Positions 59,852 through 64,000 of a stretch of DNA of 64,000 bases are shown one piece after another. Under the pieces are notes generated by a model, which searched no databases, had not been told where the DNA came from, and saw only the letters and a list, made by a program, of their open reading frames with translations. Position numbers and translations under genes: made by a program. The stretch's first letter is position 1. Each line of letters opens with the position of its first letter. This stretch comes from Alkalibacillus haloalkaliphilus (GTDB taxonomy: Bacteria; Bacillota; Bacilli; Bacillales; Alkalibacillaceae), in contig NZ_BJYA01000001.1 of the NCBI RefSeq assembly GCF_007991275.1, positions 1 through 64,000 of the forward strand. Reading direction: 5' to 3'.

Positions 59852-60274
59852 TTATTCGGCGTTAACAATTAATAATTTTTCGTACCATTTACCGTCTAAA
59901 TTAGCCTCTGGGTATGGCGATTGTGCTGACTCTTTGAAATGATTCATCTCGAATAGCGTTTCTCGATTGGGATCGTCTACGTGCGCAAATAACTTTTCAT
60001 AACCGACACGTTGAGCATATTCTGAAATCCATTCAAACGTCATAATAATAAGAGCAGGATTCGCTTGTTCTTTCATAAGTAACTTTCTTAACCATACGCC
60101 ATCTTTTACAGGGTATAAGACGAAATAGCCAATTCTTTGGCCCTCTAGCTCTAAAAAATAGCCGTGTTCTTTCGCCCATTCTTCTTGCGGTTTTTGGTCT
60201 TTAGCATGTCCTTCTTTAAAAAACTGTTCATATTCTAATTCTGACACTTCATTCATATGCACCACTTTAATCAT
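59852..60274 (-). CDS. ywlB: YwlB-like GNAT-fold protein
   Basis: 140 residues from an ATG preceded by AGGAGGCGAATGTA. Acetyltransferase-like pattern (YFLELEGQRIGYFVLYPVKDGVWLRKLLM, WISEYAQRVGYEKLFAHV). Gene position between spoIIR and ywlC corresponds to ywlB. Substrate unknown. Confidence 0.75.
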   Translation of the reverse strand: MIKVVHMNEVSELEYEQFFKEGHAKDQKPQEEWAKEHGYFLELEGQRIGYFVLYPVKDGVWLRKLLMKEQANPALIIMTFEWISEYAQRVGYEKLFAHVDDPNRETLFEMNHFKESAQSPYPEANLDGKWYEKLLIVNAE

Positions 60275-60339
60275 TACATTCGCCTCCTAGCCTTTTTCTC
60301 TATTAAGCTATGAAGGAAAATGATTGATTATGAACAAAT

Positions 60340-60930
60340 CTATGAAATTCCTAACAATTTCTTTAACCAATCCCATAGAAAAAAGCTAACTTCTGCTTCT
60401 TGTTCTTCTTCTAACTCTACTTCTTCTTCATCGTCGTGCTCTAGCACTGTAGTACCGTCTGCGAACTCAACGAAACATAACGGCGGAAACAAGACACACC
60501 ACCAATTGTCGCCTTCACCTGACCCTAACGTAATTAAAATCGCTTCATACTCGCCACCAGGATAAACAAAACGGTCGTACACTTTATCTGGGAATTGAAT
60601 ATCACCGAACTCAACGGTAAAATCATCATCACCTGTCACATCTGCTACGATTTCTTCTATTTTCGGAAGGTTCTCAATAATAGTTTCCCTAGCAACTTCA
60701 ATTGACGTTAATTCTTCAACCCATTCCGTAATTTGTTCGTTTACTTCATCACGAACTTGATCTTTCACTTTCTGAGCTTCTTCTTCGTTCGAATCAGCTA
60801 ATATACGAAGGCGAATCGCTTCATCTGGAATGACGATGTAGTCTGATTCGTCTTGCTGCTCTGCTACACTTTCTGTAAAAAATACTTGAATCATAACGAT
60901 GACTAACAAACCAACGATAATGTAACGCAT
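60340..60930 (-). CDS. spoIIR: Stage II sporulation protein R
   Basis: 196 residues from ATG 60930; an in-frame TTG nine bases earlier is possible. It has an N-terminal signal or anchor helix, then DEAIRLRILADSNEEEAQKVKDQVRDEV, the SpoIIR hallmark, and GEYEAILITLGSGEGDNWWCVLFPPLCF. Made in the forespore, it triggers SpoIIGA to process pro-SigE in the mother cell. The C-terminus has an unusual Glu-rich segment before WDWLKKLLG. Confidence 0.93.
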   Translation of the reverse strand: MRYIIVGLLVIVMIQVFFTESVAEQQDESDYIVIPDEAIRLRILADSNEEEAQKVKDQVRDEVNEQITEWVEELTSIEVARETIIENLPKIEEIVADVTGDDDFTVEFGDIQFPDKVYDRFVYPGGEYEAILITLGSGEGDNWWCVLFPPLCFVEFADGTTVLEHDDEEEVELEEEQEAEVSFFLWDWLKKLLGIS

Positions 60931-60963
60931 GCCCCTCAAACCTTTCTCTTAATCTATTAACCC

Positions 60964-60993
60964 CATTGTTGACTTGAGAGACTTAATCTATAC
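60964..60993 (-). promoter_or_regulatory. Candidate SigF promoter of spoIIR
   Basis: GTATA, 15 bases, then GTCAACAATG on the minus strand; this fits the forespore SigF pattern and has the same spacing as the spoIIQ site. Confidence 0.6.
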
Positions 60994-61046
60994 ATGAATC
61001 TAGTAAAAAATGTTAGAATACTTTAAAAGACTAGGAGGTGGGCGGT

Positions 61047-61589
61047 ATGTTCACTTATAACATTGATGAGGACCTTTATTTGCGACTAATTGATGAAGGC
61101 GATCGTGACGCGGTGTACAAATTAACGGATGATGGACGTGACTATTTAAGAGAATGGCTCAATTGGGTTGATGGCATTAAGAAGCGAGAAGATACGATGG
61201 GCTTTATTGAGATGGCGAAGAAAAGTTATGCTGAAAATAGTGGGTTACATGCGGTGATTGTTTTTCGAGACGAAGTTGTAGGCATTGCTGGCTACAACAA
61301 GCTAGATTATTCCAACCATATCGCCAATATCGGTTACTGGTTAGGTGAAGGGTATCAAGGTAACGGGATTATATCGAAAGTGGCGAGTGCTTTAACCGAT
61401 TACGCTTTTAACTATTTAAAGATGAATAAAGTTGAGATTCGCGCTGCTTCAGAAAATATTAAAAGTCGTGCGGTTCCAGAGCGATTGGGATACACAGAGG
61501 AAGGAACTATTCGTGCTGCTGAAAATATTTATGGTGTTTATGTTGATCATGTTGTTTATGGGGTGTTGAAAGAGGAGTGGCAAAAATAA
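61047..61589 (+). CDS. RimJ/RimL-type GNAT acetyltransferase
   Basis: 180 residues from ATG 61047, with AGGAGGTG six bases upstream. GNAT motifs: DLYLRLIDEGDRDAVYKLT, IGYWLGEGYQGNGIISKVASAL (acetyl-CoA binding), and KVEIRAASENIKSRAVPERLGYTEEGTIR. The type acetylates N-termini of ribosomal proteins or small amines; substrate unknown. It is a lone plus-strand gene between spoIIR and prmC. Confidence 0.88.
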   Translation: MFTYNIDEDLYLRLIDEGDRDAVYKLTDDGRDYLREWLNWVDGIKKREDTMGFIEMAKKSYAENSGLHAVIVFRDEVVGIAGYNKLDYSNHIANIGYWLGEGYQGNGIISKVASALTDYAFNYLKMNKVEIRAASENIKSRAVPERLGYTEEGTIRAAENIYGVYVDHVVYGVLKEEWQK

Positions 61590-61595
61590 TAAAAT

Positions 61596-61620
61596 CCTGG
61601 CGCTCAGTAGTTACGCCAGG
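61596..61620. terminator. Bidirectional terminator between GNAT gene and prmC
   Basis: The stem CCTGGCG / CGCCAGG with A-rich left and T-rich right flanks serves the convergent genes. Confidence 0.75.
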
Positions 61621-61625
61621 GCTTT

Positions 61626-62477
61626 TCATCTCCACAAAACAATTCTATCTTTTCCGTTAATGTCTTGAATTACTTTTACTTGTGCTCTCGAGTCATATTT
61701 TTTGATTAGGTTAGGCACTGTTTCACCTTGATCGTATCCAATTTCAAAAGCCGTTAGCTCAGGTTTTTGAGGTAACTGTATGACTTGGTTAATAATTGTT
61801 TCATAAGCGGCAAGTCCGCCGTCTTCTGCAAAAAGGGCTTGGCTTGGGTCGTGGAACGAAACTGTTTCAGATAAATGCTCGCGTTCAGCATACGGAATAT
61901 AGGGTGGGTTTGAAACGACGACATCTGGTGTAATGCCTTCATTAAGAAATGGCTTTAAAAAGTCACCTTCTTCAAATTGAACGTCGGCACCTAACTTTTG
62001 ACTGTTAATATGTGCTACCGACAAGGCTTCTTCAGATAGGTCAGACGCATAGACTTTAGCTTCTGGCCATTCTTTCTTTAACGTAATAGCTATAATGCCA
62101 CTTCCTGTCCCTAAATCAATAACCGTTTGCGGATTTTTCACTTCGTTTAATAACGCTACAATTAATTCTTCCGTTTCAGGCCTCGGAATAAGTACACGAC
62201 CATCTACATAGAAAGACCTGTCATAAAACTCGACTTCATTAGTAAAATGCTCAATTGGTTTACCTGATTCAGCGTGATCTTTAACCCAAGAGATGAACTC
62301 GTGCTCAATGTGCGGGTCAACATAGTCGGTTTGCATCGCTAAAAATTGGGCTTGGTTAACACCTAACAAATAACGTAACAAGAGTTCTGCGACACGCTCT
62401 TCACGGTTATGCTCTTTTAAAAAAGAAGAAGCCCAAGTGCGGGCTTCCCTTACTGTTCGCTTTGTCATCTTATTCAC
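61626..62477 (-). CDS. prmC: Release-factor glutamine methyltransferase
   Basis: 283 residues. SAM site [20 protein letters not shown], catalytic motif VSNPPYIP, and an N-terminal helical domain with [22 protein letters not shown]. It methylates the GGQ glutamine of RF1/RF2. Start overlaps prfA by 8 bases. Confidence 0.96.
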   Translation of the reverse strand: MNKMTKRTVREARTWASSFLKEHNREERVAELLLRYLLGVNQAQFLAMQTDYVDPHIEHEFISWVKDHAESGKPIEHFTNEVEFYDRSFYVDGRVLIPRPETEELIVALLNEVKNPQTVIDLGTGSGIIAITLKKEWPEAKVYASDLSEEALSVAHINSQKLGADVQFEEGDFLKPFLNEGITPDVVVSNPPYIPYAEREHLSETVSFHDPSQALFAEDGGLAAYETIINQVIQLPQKPELTAFEIGYDQGETVPNLIKKYDSRAQVKVIQDINGKDRIVLWR

Positions 62478-63540
62478 CGATTTCTTCTAATTTAGACGTT
62501 TGTTCTTCAATCGTTAACCTTTCAACGATTTCATCAATCTTACCTTCAACAATTTGGTCTAACTTATTAATCGTTAAACCGATACGGTGATCTGTCACAC
62601 GGTTTTGTGGGTAGTTGTAAGTACGAATACGTTCAGAACGGTCACCCGTACCAACTGCTGATTTACGGTTTTCATCTAACTCATCTTGTTGTTCTTTCTG
62701 ATACATTTCATAAATACGGGCACGAAGTACTTTCATCGCTTTTTCTTTGTTTTTAATTTGCGATTTTTCATCCTGACACGATACGACAACGCCTGTTGGT
62801 TCGTGTGTTAAACGAACGGCTGACATTGTTGTATTTACACTTTGACCACCAGGACCACTTGAAGCGAATGTGTCTACGCGAATATCTTTTTCGTTAATAT
62901 CAATTTCAACTTCTTCTGCTTCAGGTAATACGGCAACTGTTGAGGTTGATGTATGGATACGGCCACCTGACTCAGTGTCTGGAACACGTTGTACACGGTG
63001 TGCGCCATTTTCGTATTTCAAGCGTGAGAAGGCACCTTTACCATTAATCATAAAGATGATCTCTTTATAACCACCAACGTCTGCTTCGTGTGACTCAATG
63101 ACTTCAATGCGCCAGCCTTGCGTTTCTGCATAGCGAGAGTACATACGGTATAAGTCGCCTGCGAATAATGCCGCTTCATCACCACCAGCAGCACCACGGA
63201 TCTCCATAATAACGTTTTTATCATCGTTCGGGTCTTTCGGAATAAGTAGTAATTTCATTTCTTGTTCTAATGTTTCAACTTCTGGTTGTAACTCTTCTAA
63301 TTCTTCTTTAGCCATTTCGACCATGTCTTCATCTGATTCATCTGATAACATGACTTTGGCGTCTTCTATTTGCTCTGTAATCTCTTTATAACGGCGATAC
63401 TTATCAACTACTGCTTGTAGTTCTGCTTGTTCTTTTGAGTATTCGCGTAATTTATTGGAATCATTAATGACCTCGGGATCCATTAGTAAGTCGGTTAATT
63501 GGTTATAACGGTCCTCAAGGTTTTGTAATTTATCGAACAT
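62470..63540 (-). CDS. prfA: Peptide chain release factor 1
   Basis: 356 residues from ATG 63540, with AGAGGTGG eight bases upstream (the in-frame GTG 63552 overlaps that site); this is the B. subtilis length. The GGQ loop is [17 protein letters not shown]. It releases peptides at UAA and UAG. Confidence 0.97.
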   Translation of the reverse strand: MFDKLQNLEDRYNQLTDLLMDPEVINDSNKLREYSKEQAELQAVVDKYRRYKEITEQIEDAKVMLSDESDEDMVEMAKEELEELQPEVETLEQEMKLLLIPKDPNDDKNVIMEIRGAAGGDEAALFAGDLYRMYSRYAETQGWRIEVIESHEADVGGYKEIIFMINGKGAFSRLKYENGAHRVQRVPDTESGGRIHTSTSTVAVLPEAEEVEIDINEKDIRVDTFASSGPGGQSVNTTMSAVRLTHEPTGVVVSCQDEKSQIKNKEKAMKVLRARIYEMYQKEQQDELDENRKSAVGTGDRSERIRTYNYPQNRVTDHRIGLTINKLDQIVEGKIDEIVERLTIEEQTSKLEEIGE

Positions 63541-63579
63541 ATTAACGTCCACCTCTAACTATTCTGTTTATTACTCCAC

Positions 63580-63588
63580 ATTATATCA
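63580..63588 (-). promoter_or_regulatory. Extended -10 promoter candidate of prfA-prmC
   Basis: TGATATAAT on the minus strand, about 40 bases before the start; no good -35 is seen. Confidence 0.45.
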
Positions 63589-63698
63589 TACCATAAAAAG
63601 TGAAAAAATTTCGTCGCAAACCTATAAAGTTTTTCTCAAGGCATATCTTTAAAATTAGTATGAAAGAATATGGCTGATTTATGTAATGCTACACGTTT

Positions 63699-63714
63699 AA
63701 TCAAACGTTTGATT
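63699..63714. promoter_or_regulatory. Perfect 16-bp palindrome, second copy
   Basis: AATCAAACGTTTGATT equals the core of the 20-bp palindrome at 38780-38799. It sits in the spacer upstream of prfA. Confidence 0.5.
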
Positions 63715-63730
63715 GAATCTTAACATAGCT

Positions 63731-63979
63731 TTATCAAAATGCTTCGCTTTTACCCACAGGGCACAAGCTCTATTATCATCGCTACATCAAAATGCTTCGC
63801 TTTCCGCGGGCACGGCTCGAGCCAGGCAACTTCATCGAAACTGCATCTTTGAAACTTGCACCGAGGAAGCCTGCTTCGGAGCATTGCTTGTAGACGCAGG
63901 TGCATCACTCGGCCCAAAGAACGGGGCCTGTGGGGTCTCGAGACTCGTGCTGTTCCCGCTGGAGTCTACGCATTTTGAT
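63731..63979. repeat. GC-rich dispersed element with inverted ends
   Basis: The main body 63786-63979 begins ATCAAAATGCTTCGC...CCGCGGGCACGG and ends with the imperfect reverse complement ...TTCCCGC...GCATTTTGAT. A direct duplicate of its left end (ATCAAAATGCTTCGCTTT) lies at 63733-63750. There is no open frame with family features and no transposase. GC content is visibly higher than the surroundings. Fragments recur at 34279-34298 and 41739-41755. It fills most of the 460-base region upstream of prfA. Confidence 0.65.
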
Positions 63980-64000
63980 TCCGCTTATTACTGCTCACCT

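Noticed and set aside
63786-63979. Complete insertion sequence
   Set aside because: Inverted ends are present, but there is no transposase frame and the length is only about 194 bp.

Overview
The window comes from a low-GC Gram-positive, endospore-forming member of the Bacillaceae, probably a moderately halophilic or alkali-tolerant genus. The evidence is Bacillus-type synteny: prfA-prmC, spoIIR, ywlB, ywlC, mntP, ywlE, rpiB, ywlG, glyA, upp, the atp operon, ywzB, ywmB, murA, spoIID, spoIIQ, spoIIID, mbl, flhO, flhP and fabZ. Strong AGGAGG ribosome sites, frequent TTG/GTG starts and candidate SigF, SigE and SigD promoters agree. Almost every gene lies on the minus strand, so transcription runs from high to low coordinates. 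The species cannot be named from this sequence alone.

Positions 1-23.6 kb are a cell-surface polymer locus. After galU and an LCP-family wall-polymer ligase gene comes a tightly packed run of fifteen minus-strand genes: pgcA, ugd (these with galU supply UDP-glucuronate), two GT4 and one GT2 glycosyltransferases, an ABC-2 exporter whose two ATPase domains are fused in one chain, two very large tandem two-domain glycosyltransferases, a TupA-like ATP-grasp protein, three paralogous cyanophycin-synthetase-like ATP-grasp proteins with an acylphosphatase-like domain, a YheC/YheD-like ATP-grasp protein, and the start of a secreted peptidoglycan-binding protein. TupA is named for teichuronopeptide, an acidic glucuronate/glutamate wall polymer of alkaliphilic Bacillus. 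I infer that this locus makes a glycopeptide-type acidic wall polymer: sugars built by the glycosyltransferases, amino acids added by up to five ATP-grasp ligases, export by the ABC transporter and attachment by the LCP protein.

Positions 23.7-30.2 kb hold a small membrane protein gene, a TetR-adaptor-RND efflux operon with a candidate operator, comK, a yjfB-like motility gene behind a SigD-type promoter, and a very acidic small lipoprotein. Positions 30.4-44.3 kb carry fabZ, epuA-like, flhP, flhO, mbl, an inserted MerR / acyl-CoA ligase / acyl-CoA dehydrogenase operon with a MerR-type 19-bp-spacer promoter, then spoIIID, spoIIQ, spoIID, murA, ywmB and ywzB. Positions 44.4-51.7 kb are the complete F1Fo ATP synthase operon including atpI and atpZ. 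Positions 51.8-63.5 kb hold a secreted subtilisin-like protease and then upp through prfA.

The most unusual non-coding feature is a set of intergenic tandem arrays (30.3, 34.3, 39.3, 39.5, 54.0 and 57.0 kb). Their units are spaced 20 or 21 bp apart, often strictly alternating 20/21/20/21, which is about two DNA helical turns. Four unrelated core sequences share this architecture. Each array locus lies just beyond the Rho-independent terminator of a minus-strand gene. A GC-rich element with inverted ends closes the window, and fragments of it recur at 34.3 and 41.7 kb.
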